In this document: piece after piece, positions 8,068 through 15,672 of the stretch
Layout: every line of letters starts with the position of its first letter
How positions within the stretch are numbered: the stretch's first letter is position 1
Origin: Saprospiraceae bacterium
Lineage (GTDB): Bacteria > Bacteroidota > Bacteroidia > Chitinophagales > Saprospiraceae
DNA: 33,966 nucleotides
Assembly (NCBI GenBank): GCA_015490715.1
Contig: WFXH01000010.1
Coordinates: forward strand, 1-33,966
Direction of reading: 5' to 3'
Notes under the pieces: model-generated
Told to the model about the DNA's origin: nothing
Database searches by the model: none
Seen by the model: the letters and a program-made list of their open reading frames with translations, nothing else
Program-made: the position numbers and the translations under genes

Positions 8068-8770
8068 CGACGTAGAGTATTTCACCGGTGACGAATTTAC
8101 TAACAATGAGGTAATGTAGGGCATGGGCGATATCTTCGAAGCCGCCGTGTCGTTGTAGCGGGAGTTCGTTGGCTCTTTGTTGGAGGTACTGTAGGTCCTT
8201 TCCAATGGGAGGCAAGATGGGCCCCGGTGCGATGCCATTGACGCGGATGTAGGGAGCGAGTTTTTTAGCCAATCCTCGAACCAAGTCGGCGCTATTGCGC
8301 TTGCTCAACCAGTATTCGAAGTATTGGGTGTCGATGGTTTGGATGCGGGTATCGAGCAGGAAGATTACCAGGCCGCTGTTGGTGTAGCGTCCGTAGAGGG
8401 TAGTGAGCAAGTACGGTGCAGCAACGTGTACGTTCCAGTGGCGGGTGAGGAGCCGTAGGTCGCCTTCGTCGGTTTCGGGTGAGGGCAAGAAGAGCGAAGC
8501 GTTGTGGATGATGATTTCGGGCAGACCGTATTTGCGCATGAGGTGCCACATTTGGATGAGTTCGTTGGCCTTTTCGAAATCAGCTTGGAGCAGTCGACAG
8601 TTGCTACCGAGTTGTTCAATGCGCTCGGCTGTCTTGCGCGCCTCGTCTTCGGAATGGCGGTAGTGGAGGTAGATGTTGTACCCTTGTTGAGCGAGCCAGA
8701 GGGCAATGTCGCTGCCCAATCGTCGGGCTCCACCTGTTATGAGTGCTGTTTTGTGCGCTTTTGCCAGCAT
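8045..8770 (-). CDS. Pteridine-reductase-like short-chain dehydrogenase (FolM/PTR1 type)
   Basis: 241 residues, SDR fold. The nucleotide motif is TGGARRLG (12-19), the TGxxxRxG form used by pteridine reductases instead of the usual TGxxxGxG. HNAS follows at 89-92. The expected SDR serine is replaced by Asp140, followed by Tyr153 and Lys157. The spacing (13 and 17) equals the Asp181-Tyr194-Lys198 triad of Leishmania PTR1. Such enzymes use NADPH to reduce dihydropterin or dihydrofolate to the tetrahydro form. Its place between folA and folB-folK supports a pterin role. It abuts the flippase stop without a gap. A generic SDR function remains possible. Confidence 0.82.
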   Translation of the reverse strand: MLAKAHKTALITGGARRLGSDIALWLAQQGYNIYLHYRHSEDEARKTAERIEQLGSNCRLLQADFEKANELIQMWHLMRKYGLPEIIIHNASLFLPSPETDEGDLRLLTRHWNVHVAAPYLLTTLYGRYTNSGLVIFLLDTRIQTIDTQYFEYWLSKRNSADLVRGLAKKLAPYIRVNGIAPGPILPPIGKDLQYLQQRANELPLQRHGGFEDIAHALHYLIVSKFVTGEILYVDGGAHLL

Positions 8771-10231
8771 TTATGTGTCCTTTTTCAGCATTTCAAGCCA
8801 GTACTTCCATTTCAGGCTCTTCGTCTCGCTGTAGAGCCAGAGGAGGGAGAAACCTCCTGCTAAGGATAACGCACATACCGCTATGAGCATATGCGATTGT
8901 GGGATGAGCTGTTCGAATATCCACACGGCAAACGTGGTCGCGATGCCGAAAGCGCAAAATCGGCATAGATAGCGGAGATCCAACTCGGGTAAGACTTCTC
9001 TGCGGAGGAGGTAAAATCCCATGACGACGACGGCCAGCTGGGTTATCAGAGTGGCCAGTGCTGCCCCTTCGGCCTTGAAGACGGGAATATATACGGCATT
9101 CAGTGCGATATTAGCGAAAGCGGCGATGCCGTAGAGCATGCTGGCTTTGCGCACTTTGCCAGCGGCGAGCAGGAGCGCCCCCTGTACATAGGAAAGCGCT
9201 GAAGCGGGAAACGACCAAAGGAGCCAGCCCCATACTTCGCCCCAGTAAGGGGTAAAGTGCGTATAGAGCACCTGCATGATGATGTGTCGGAAGGGAAAGC
9301 ACACCAAAGCGGTCAGTAGCCCAATCATCCACAGCAGGCCCGCTCCGAGTCGGAAGAGGGGAAAAGGCGATTTTCCCTCGCGGTACAATCGCGCAAACAT
9401 CGGCAGCAGGAGGCTGGCAAACAAAAAGGCAAACATGTTGAGCATTTCCCACAGGCGATATGCCGCGGCGTACACCCCGGCGTGATAATCACCATCGGGC
9501 AAGAGAAATTTCAACATCACGCTGTCTACGCGCGTGTAGATGGTGCCGAAGAAGAGCACAGCAGCATAAGGGAGACTCTTTCGCAATAGCCTCCACACCC
9601 AAGGGAGTGAAAGGGAAAAACGCATGCCCCTCAGCTGAGGCACCAACACATGTAGCGCTATGCCAATGGTGATAAAAATCGACAGAGTTTGTGCCAGTAT
9701 AAAATGGTGCACCTTTAGCTCAAATGAAGGCAGCCCCCAAATGAGGAAGGCCATAATCGTGATGAGCCAAAACTTGTCGGCAACCGATAGCAGGCTGTCC
9801 ACGCGGTAGTGACCAAGTGCGGCAATGTTGGAGCGAAAGAAAAACAGAAAGGAAATCAACACCAGATTGAAAGACAGAAGTGCTAAATTGACGAGAAGTG
9901 AGGGACTCAGCCCAAGAAAGTAAGCACTGCCCAAGACAGCCGCCATGTATAGGATGGCCAATATGCCTTTTAGCGAAAGCAGATGGGGAAAGTATTGGGC
10001 GAAGGCTGAGGGCTGGTGGGATATTTCGCGGGCGGTGAAGTTTTGGATGCCGAAGTCGTTGAGGAGGGCAAAGAGATAGGCGTAACTCAGCAGAGCAGAG
10101 TAGGCACCGCCGTAGACATCGGGACCGAGCAGATTTTGTACTGTGCGATCGATGCCAAAGACGTAGAGTGGTTTGATGAGGAGGTTGGCCGTGGCGAGGA
10201 TGGCGATGTTGATGAGAAACTCGCGTTTCAT
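8771..10231 (-). CDS. Polysaccharide/oligosaccharide flippase (MOP superfamily, Wzx-like)
   Basis: 486 residues with about 12-14 membrane segments along the whole length and a typical MOP-superfamily start (NIAILATANLLIKPLYVFGIDR). An early loop reads LLGPDVYGGAYSAL; proteins of this family commonly have LG-x-x-x-YG here. The family flips lipid-linked sugars across the cytoplasmic membrane. Substrate unknown: O-antigen, capsule or lipid II-like. It starts 5 bases after folA and ends flush with the SDR start. A GTATAAAAT repeat lies antisense at 9697-9705. Confidence 0.85.
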   Translation of the reverse strand: MKREFLINIAILATANLLIKPLYVFGIDRTVQNLLGPDVYGGAYSALLSYAYLFALLNDFGIQNFTAREISHQPSAFAQYFPHLLSLKGILAILYMAAVLGSAYFLGLSPSLLVNLALLSFNLVLISFLFFFRSNIAALGHYRVDSLLSVADKFWLITIMAFLIWGLPSFELKVHHFILAQTLSIFITIGIALHVLVPQLRGMRFSLSLPWVWRLLRKSLPYAAVLFFGTIYTRVDSVMLKFLLPDGDYHAGVYAAAYRLWEMLNMFAFLFASLLLPMFARLYREGKSPFPLFRLGAGLLWMIGLLTALVCFPFRHIIMQVLYTHFTPYWGEVWGWLLWSFPASALSYVQGALLLAAGKVRKASMLYGIAAFANIALNAVYIPVFKAEGAALATLITQLAVVVMGFYLLRREVLPELDLRYLCRFCAFGIATTFAVWIFEQLIPQSHMLIAVCALSLAGGFSLLWLYSETKSLKWKYWLEMLKKDT

Positions 10232-10236
10232 GCCTT

Positions 10237-10731
10237 TTAAGCCCTTCGCTCGTAGATCTTAAAGGTGAAATCATAGGGGTGGCGTTCGTCTTTGGGGTGG
10301 TAGTGGCTCTGTACGAGCTGCCATTCTTCCAGGCGAATGTCGGGGAAGAAGGTATCGCCATCGATGGGGGCGTGGATCTCGGTGATGTAGAGCCTCTCCA
10401 CGTAGGGTAGAGCCTGTTGGTAGACGGTGGCACCGCCGATGACAAAGGCTTCTTCGTCTTCGTACCGACGGGCGATGTCGAAGGCCTGTTCGAGGGAGTG
10501 GGCCATGTAGCAGCCCGAGAGGTACAGGTCTTTATTGCGCGTCAGTACGATGTTGATGCGGTTGGGCAAGGGGAAAGGGCCGCTGTGGAAGCATCGGTGT
10601 CCCATGATGATGACGTGGTCGATTGTGCGCTTACGGAAATATTTGAGGTCGTCGGGCAGGTGCCACGGCATACGGTTGTCTTTTCCGATGACGCCGTTGG
10701 CAGCGACGGCGGCGATTGCTGAGATTTTCAT
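10237..10731 (-). CDS. folA: Dihydrofolate reductase
   Basis: 164 residues from ATG 10731, which overlaps the mrdA stop (ATGA). The much longer open frame upstream is antisense-frame noise over mrdA. Seen: MKISAIAAVAANGVIGKDNRMPWHLPDDLKYF with the substrate-binding Asp, PLPNR, and FVIGGATVYQQALPYVERLYITEI, all typical of FolA. It reduces dihydrofolate to tetrahydrofolate with NADPH. The NADPH-binding motif usually MGRxTxxS is MGHRCFHS here, an unusual change at the Arg and Thr positions. Confidence 0.93.
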   Translation of the reverse strand: MKISAIAAVAANGVIGKDNRMPWHLPDDLKYFRKRTIDHVIIMGHRCFHSGPFPLPNRINIVLTRNKDLYLSGCYMAHSLEQAFDIARRYEDEEAFVIGGATVYQQALPYVERLYITEIHAPIDGDTFFPDIRLEEWQLVQSHYHPKDERHPYDFTFKIYERRA

Positions 10732-12581
10732 AGAGAGGGCTTTTTGAGGGGAATAGTGCGCAGCTTGCGCATCCGATATTCGAGGTAGCGGCGGTAGACG
10801 GTGTCGAGTACGTATTTTTCCATGATGAGACTGGCGATAGGTGCGGCTACTTTTCCTCCGGTACCGGCATTTTCCACCACTACGGCCACGGCAATTTTGG
10901 GCGTGTCGATGGGGGCGAAGCCGATGAAGAGTGAGTGATCTTTTCCATGGGGATTTTGGGCCGTGCCCGTCTTGCCGGCCATGGCCAAATGAGGTGAATA
11001 GGCGCGTGTGGCAGTGCCGTAGATAAAGGACCGGCGCATGCCCTCGATCACGGGAGCAAAAAGTGTTGTGTCGATGGATAATCGATGTGCTCTTCGATAG
11101 TGCAAGGGAATGGACTTTGTGCCGTCTCCGATTTGGCGGATGAAATGTGGGGTGTAGTAGTATCCCCTGTTGGCTATCATGGCAGCGATGTTGGCCAGCT
11201 GTAGAGGTGTGGTGAGGAGCTCTCCCTGTCCGATGGCGATGGACATGATGTAGGTGGAGCTCCATCGATAGGGATGATACAGGGCATCGTAAAACTCACG
11301 CGAGGGAATAAATCCCGCAGATTCGCCGTGAATATCTACGCCTAAGCGCCGGCCGAGGCCCGCCTCATAGAGGTAGTCGACCAATATATCCAAACGCGCT
11401 TGTTCGAACTGCGGCCCATCGCGTTCCAATAGGCGTCGAAAGGTCATGAAAAAGTAAGAATTGCACGAATGCTGCAGAGCGATCATGACGTTGCGGGGCT
11501 TTGGGTGTAAGTGACATCCATAGGTGAATTCCTTGTAACGGTAATAACCTGGACAGGATCCTACAGTATAGGGGCTAATGGCACGTTCCTGCATGGCAAT
11601 GAGGGCCATGAGGGGTTTGATCGTAGAGGCGGGAGGATAGTTGGCCATGATGGCTCGGTTGAAGAAGGGCTTGAGACTGTCTTCTTGCAACTTTTCCAGC
11701 TCGAGTCGGTCTCTTTCGCTCAGGGTGAGGATGTTGGGATCGTAAAAGGGGGCCGAGACCATGGCCAGGATTTCGCCGCTTGAGGGCTCTATCGCTACGA
11801 TAGCCCCGGATTTGCCCTGCATGAGCGATTCAGCGTATTGTTGAAGATCGAGATCGATAGACAGGTACAAATCGTCGCCAGCTCTGGGAGGCCGTGCTCC
11901 GGAGTATTCTAAGACCTTGACCTTGGTGCCTTTGTTGTCCTTTAAAACGATGCGCACGCCTTTTTCGCCGCGCAAGAGGGGTTCGTAATACTTTTCTATA
12001 CCACTAATGCCGATAAAATCACCATATCGATACAGTCCCCCGGAGTCTCGAACTACCTCTTTAGTCACCTCGTTGAGGTAGCCGAGCACATGAGCGGCGG
12101 AGTGATGAGGATAGGCCCGTATGAGGCTGAGCCGTGGCTCGAAGCCAGGATAGGCATATTGATATTCGACAAAGCGGTGTACGTATTGGGGAGGGACATT
12201 CTTCAGAAAGTAAAAGGGGATCCATTTGGAATAGCGCTTGTCGCGCCAGTCTTTTTCAATACGTCGAGCGAACGCTTCGCGACTGAGGTGAAATATTTGA
12301 CAGAGTCGGGTAGTGTCCATATGGGGGTCCAGCGCGTTGTAACGCACCAGGATATCGTACGTTGGACTATTGTGAACGAGGATATTGCCATTGCGATCGT
12401 AGAGCAATCCGCGAGCTGGGGTGATGATTTCCCTATCGATGATCGTGGCTTCGGCTTTTATCTTGTAGCGCGGATCCCACAGCTGCAGCTGTCCCAATCG
12501 AAAGACTAAGATCCCTAGTCCTATAAGGAATAACCACTGAATGTGTGTAGCTCTCGCCTTTAGCTTACCCCGGTATGCCAT
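10728..12581 (-). CDS. mrdA: Penicillin-binding protein 2 (peptidoglycan transpeptidase)
   Basis: 617 residues. A membrane anchor (about 14-32) and the class B PBP dimerisation domain with TPARGLLYDRNG (54-65) are followed by the transpeptidase domain, with STIK (Ser319 nucleophile), SCN at 372-374 and KTGT at 537-540. It cross-links lateral-wall peptidoglycan in the elongasome. Its ATG overlaps the mreD stop by one base, the usual mreD-mrdA order. No rodA follows; folA takes its place. Confidence 0.96.
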   Translation of the reverse strand: MAYRGKLKARATHIQWLFLIGLGILVFRLGQLQLWDPRYKIKAEATIIDREIITPARGLLYDRNGNILVHNSPTYDILVRYNALDPHMDTTRLCQIFHLSREAFARRIEKDWRDKRYSKWIPFYFLKNVPPQYVHRFVEYQYAYPGFEPRLSLIRAYPHHSAAHVLGYLNEVTKEVVRDSGGLYRYGDFIGISGIEKYYEPLLRGEKGVRIVLKDNKGTKVKVLEYSGARPPRAGDDLYLSIDLDLQQYAESLMQGKSGAIVAIEPSSGEILAMVSAPFYDPNILTLSERDRLELEKLQEDSLKPFFNRAIMANYPPASTIKPLMALIAMQERAISPYTVGSCPGYYRYKEFTYGCHLHPKPRNVMIALQHSCNSYFFMTFRRLLERDGPQFEQARLDILVDYLYEAGLGRRLGVDIHGESAGFIPSREFYDALYHPYRWSSTYIMSIAIGQGELLTTPLQLANIAAMIANRGYYYTPHFIRQIGDGTKSIPLHYRRAHRLSIDTTLFAPVIEGMRRSFIYGTATRAYSPHLAMAGKTGTAQNPHGKDHSLFIGFAPIDTPKIAVAVVVENAGTGGKVAAPIASLIMEKYVLDTVYRRYLEYRMRKLRTIPLKKPSL

Positions 12582-13090
12582 TAATACGACGGGTTGAAGA
12601 TCATCTGATGGAGCAATATCAATACTAACGACAACAACCAGCTTACGGTTGTCTTCAGCAGGACGTTGTAAAAATACACCAGAGAAAAGGCCTCTATTAG
12701 ATAGTAGCTAAAGATAAACACTAAGAGACCGAGGCCTACATAACGAAGGTACCACAGCAGACCCATCCTTGAAGCGACGGGCACCACAGCTGTTGGGTAT
12801 CCCGTAGTTGGGGCTATAAGGCGCAAGATCCACGGTCGTACAAAAGCCAGTAATACCATCGACGCCGCTTGTACGCCGACACTCCCGTAAAACCAATCGA
12901 CGATCAATCCCGTCAAAAAGCCTACCAACATGACAATAGACACATTCCACTCTGTGGGTAGCAGTAAGAGACCGAGGGGATAGATGAAAAAGTGCCCATA
13001 AGGGCCCACCTGTACGTGACGGAACACCAAAACCTGCAGAACGACGAAGATTAAAAGTCGCAGTACGGTGCGAATGGTGCGTCTCGACAT
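12581..13090 (-). CDS. mreD: Rod shape-determining protein MreD
   Basis: 169 residues, about five membrane segments. The start MSRRTIRTVLRLLIFVVLQV and a GFLTGLIVDWFYGSVGVQAAS segment resemble MreD of Bacteroidota. It is part of the MreBCD elongation complex with PBP2. mreB and mreC are not upstream; the preceding gene ends 61 bases away, so this operon starts at mreD. A GTATGAAAT repeat and a small GCCGT/ACGGC hairpin lie at 13101-13118, in its leader. A TACCTTTA box (minus, 13118-13125) could be its -7 element, but no -33 match is seen. Confidence 0.88.
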   Translation of the reverse strand: MSRRTIRTVLRLLIFVVLQVLVFRHVQVGPYGHFFIYPLGLLLLPTEWNVSIVMLVGFLTGLIVDWFYGSVGVQAASMVLLAFVRPWILRLIAPTTGYPTAVVPVASRMGLLWYLRYVGLGLLVFIFSYYLIEAFSLVYFYNVLLKTTVSWLLSLVLILLHQMIFNPSY

Positions 13091-13151
13091 AGGAGTTTGC
13101 CGTTATTTCATACGGCATAAAGGTAATACAAGCAGCCTTTATCTGTCATGT

Positions 13152-14474
13152 TTAAATAAAAGCGTACCTCAGACCAATACTCCAATGCCAATCGTGGAGG
13201 GGAAGTTTTTGCAGGGAGGTCTGCATGTACTGGTATGCAGAGGGATAGAGCAGTTTGGGGTACGTGCTCTTTGGATCCGTATCCTTTTCATACCAAAGTG
13301 GTGCGTATTCGTACGTGAGTGATCCGATGAATTCGATATTTCTATGAATGCGCAGGCCCACTACGGATTCGATGTTGAGATTGAGTTTTATTTGGTTATC
13401 GATTCGTATTTCGGTGTAGTGTAAGGGAATGTAGGCAATACTGTTGTCCTGAGGTGTGGAGCCGTTTTGAGTTTTGATTTGATTATAGGCGAGGAGTCCT
13501 CCGAGTCGCAGACCCGTCCGCCACTGTCGACGGATATGCTGATAGAGCCCAACGAACATGCCCAATCGGTAATGGGTAATTTGTATTTGCCAGGAAGGGG
13601 TTAGCATAGGTGTGGTCGGTTGGGGCCGGGCAAAACCGTGTGGAACACCAAAATTGGTGAAATTGTTTTGGTCTAAGTGGGGATCTTGCGTGATGCCGCT
13701 GATGCCCTCAAAGGGGTTGTCAAAGGAGATTTTCCCGAGACGGAAGGGGCGGCTCTTGTAGTTGTGCTTTCGGACGTCGGCTCTGTGGATGTGCACTTGA
13801 TAGGCCAGGCTCCAATCCCACGAATGATGCTTCGACAGGGTGTACATCTTGCCGAAGTCGATTTTAAACAACAGCGGCTGACCGATTTGTGACGATAAGA
13901 AGTAGTGCGAGGCTTTTGTCGATGGTGATACGACGGCGATCTCTGCACCAGTGGAACGTTTTGGCCCCGGATCGGCGATGGCTCTGATCGCAGCCGAGCG
14001 CAGGGGCTTTATGATCTTCACAGTATGGGCGATGGAGGTATGGACTTGGCTCGGTGTAGCTTTTACTATCTTGGGAGCAATGGTCGATAGTGAAGGCACA
14101 GCTGAGGGAGAACTCTTCCTGTTGGTTATAGGTGTAGGGGTTGTAGATGGGTCGATCGACGAGCTGGGCCTATAACTCGGTGAAGGTTGTATGGTACGGC
14201 TAGCATGAAGGCTTGCCACATGTAGCGCTTGCAGTTGTGGGTGTGGACTTAGTTTGTGGATGGCGTGATGCGTTTTAAAAAAGTGGCTTGAGTCGCGGAG
14301 AGGGAGTGTGCTGAGGCCGAGCAGGAGGAAGGCAATCCACAGTATGGGGCGCCGTTTTTTCTCGCTTTGGTCGGCCTGTGGGGGCATGTGTTGGTCGAGC
14401 AAGACGCGCATCCGCATCCACCCCTTGTTGATAATTCGCTCCGTAGCAGGATGTGTACTCGGTTTTTGGTTCAT
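13152..14474 (-). CDS. Inner-membrane-anchored, barrel-like protein, putative anti-sigma partner
   Basis: 440 residues from ATG 14474, in an ATGA overlap with the sigma-factor stop. The N-terminal 42 residues are cytosolic-like and basic (INKGWMRMRVLLDQHMP, then SEKKRRP). One membrane segment follows at about 43-59. About 110 residues rich in Ser, Thr and Pro come next. The last 240 residues carry alternating strands of outer-membrane-protein type and end in SIGLRYAFI. This layout occurs beside ECF sigma genes in Bacteroidota. The cytosolic part could hold the sigma factor and the tail could reach or sense the outer membrane. That role is inferred; no named anti-sigma domain is recognised. 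Confidence 0.7.
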   Translation of the reverse strand: MNQKPSTHPATERIINKGWMRMRVLLDQHMPPQADQSEKKRRPILWIAFLLLGLSTLPLRDSSHFFKTHHAIHKLSPHPQLQALHVASLHASRTIQPSPSYRPSSSIDPSTTPTPITNRKSSPSAVPSLSTIAPKIVKATPSQVHTSIAHTVKIIKPLRSAAIRAIADPGPKRSTGAEIAVVSPSTKASHYFLSSQIGQPLLFKIDFGKMYTLSKHHSWDWSLAYQVHIHRADVRKHNYKSRPFRLGKISFDNPFEGISGITQDPHLDQNNFTNFGVPHGFARPQPTTPMLTPSWQIQITHYRLGMFVGLYQHIRRQWRTGLRLGGLLAYNQIKTQNGSTPQDNSIAYIPLHYTEIRIDNQIKLNLNIESVVGLRIHRNIEFIGSLTYEYAPLWYEKDTDPKSTYPKLLYPSAYQYMQTSLQKLPLHDWHWSIGLRYAFI

Positions 14475-15016
14475 AGAAGACCCTGTTTTTTGAGAAGATG
14501 TTGGATGCGTGCACGGGCGTCGGAGACCATCCACTTGGAAGTGCCTTCGCTGATGTTGAGCTTTTGGGAAATTTCGCGATGGGAGTAGCCCTCAATGGCG
14601 AACATTTCGAATACGGTACGCATGCGCGGAGGCAACGTGTCGATGAGGCGGTACAGGTCTTGAGCGTACAGCCTCGATAGGGCCTGGGATTGGACAGATA
14701 CGTGCTCCGGCATGGTATGGTAGATATTCTCTCTGTATTTTGAATGCCGCTTTAAGTAATCTTGCATGGTGTTGAAGACGACGCGTCGCACCCAGCTTTC
14801 GAAAGAACCATGGTGTTGAAAGCTATCGATCTTGCGAAAGACCTTGAGAAACCCCCTGTTGACGATATCGATCGCTTCGTCTTCGTTGTGCACATATCGG
14901 ATGCACATCCCGAACATTTTCGGAAAGTACTTCCGATACAATTGCTCTTGAGCATCTCGGCAATTTTTCTTACACCCTTCGATGAGGGCTTTGAGAGGAA
15001 TACTTTCCCGTGGCAT
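14471..15016 (-). CDS. ECF-type RNA polymerase sigma factor
   Basis: 181 residues. Region 2 (about 26-90) contains DAQEQLYRKYFPKMFGMCIRYV and DEAIDIVNRGFLKVFRKI. Region 4 (about 122-178) contains LPPRMRTVFEMFAIEGYSHREIS and a helix-turn-helix with EGTSKWMVSDARARI. The region between is short, as in group 4 sigma factors. It directs RNA polymerase to a small regulon. The next gene overlaps by ATGA and is the likely regulator. A 26-bp palindrome overlaps the likely promoter just upstream, suggesting autoregulation. Confidence 0.94.
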   Translation of the reverse strand: MPRESIPLKALIEGCKKNCRDAQEQLYRKYFPKMFGMCIRYVHNEDEAIDIVNRGFLKVFRKIDSFQHHGSFESWVRRVVFNTMQDYLKRHSKYRENIYHTMPEHVSVQSQALSRLYAQDLYRLIDTLPPRMRTVFEMFAIEGYSHREISQKLNISEGTSKWMVSDARARIQHLLKKQGLL

Positions 15017-15034
15017 TATCGTCGTTTGTGGTCA

Positions 15035-15063
15035 TTTCGAATTCGCATGCAAATTCGAAAATA
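15035..15063 (-). promoter_or_regulatory. 26-bp near-perfect palindrome over the ECF sigma promoter
   Basis: Positions 15035-15060 form an inverted repeat: TTTCGAATT and AATTCGAAA arms around a GCATGC centre, with one mismatched pair. The minus-strand box TATTTTCG (15056-15063), one base off TAnnTTTG, overlaps its upstream arm. The sigma start codon is 19 bases downstream. The arrangement suits a dimeric repressor or activator site controlling the sigma gene. Confidence 0.6.
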
Positions 15064-15104
15064 CGCATTTTTTGCCGATGCTCATTGTATATAGACGACG
15101 GCGA

Positions 15105-15125
15105 TGGTAAAGGCGTTGGTAAAGG
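15105..15125 (-). repeat. Two direct 9-bp repeats, 12-bp period
   Basis: TGGTAAAGG occurs at 15105-15113 and again at 15117-15125, separated by CGT. The copies lie between the gamma carbonic anhydrase stop and the sigma gene, on one face of the helix within about a turn. They could be a regulator site. Confidence 0.45.
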
Positions 15126-15137
15126 AGGGAGATTTTT

Positions 15138-15659
15138 TTATTTTTTGGGCATATACCACTGAGCGTATTCGACGTAATTACGGGCTGTTCGGCGGATGTA
15201 AAACTCGAGCTGTTCTTGGGTGAGTGGTTTGAGGGGTTTAGCGGGATTGCCGGCGTAGATCCAGCCCGATTGGAGTGCGGTGCCGGGGGGCACTACGGTG
15301 CCGGCAGCGACGAGCACCTCACTGTGTACGGTCACGCCGTCCATGAGGATGGCGCCCATACCGATGAGTACCTCGTCGTGAATGGTGCATCCATGTATCA
15401 GCGCTCGATGGCCGATCGAAACGTCATTGCCGATGTGTACGGGATGCTTTTGGTACGTGCCGTGGATGATGGTGCCGTCTTGGATGTTGACCCTATCGCC
15501 AATGCGGATGTAGTGTACATCGCCGCGTATTACCACGTGATGCCACACACTGCACGACTCGCCCAATACCACATCGCCGATGAGTACAGCCGTATCGGCG
15601 ATGTAGGAGTTCTTTCCGATAACGGGCTTTTTACCTCTGACCGAAAGAATGTGCGGCAT
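15138..15659 (-). CDS. Gamma carbonic anhydrase family protein (left-handed beta-helix)
   Basis: 173 residues made of hexapeptide repeats ([LIV]-G-x-x-x-x) over 12-150. The three histidines expected for the zinc or iron site are present at H66 (IIHGT), H84 (SIGHR) and H89 (LIHGC), as in YrdA/PaaY/CamH proteins. The enzyme may hydrate CO2, although many bacterial members have no shown activity. Cytoplasmic; no signal peptide. It follows the TraB-like gene after 13 bases and is likely in the rlmB operon. Confidence 0.88.
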   Translation of the reverse strand: MPHILSVRGKKPVIGKNSYIADTAVLIGDVVLGESCSVWHHVVIRGDVHYIRIGDRVNIQDGTIIHGTYQKHPVHIGNDVSIGHRALIHGCTIHDEVLIGMGAILMDGVTVHSEVLVAAGTVVPPGTALQSGWIYAGNPAKPLKPLTQEQLEFYIRRTARNYVEYAQWYMPKK

Positions 15660-15672
15660 GGAAGGCGGAGAT

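Noticed and set aside
10732-11265. 178-codon upstream extension of folA
   Set aside because: It overlaps mrdA in another frame; the His/Arg-rich composition is not FolA. The true start is 10731.
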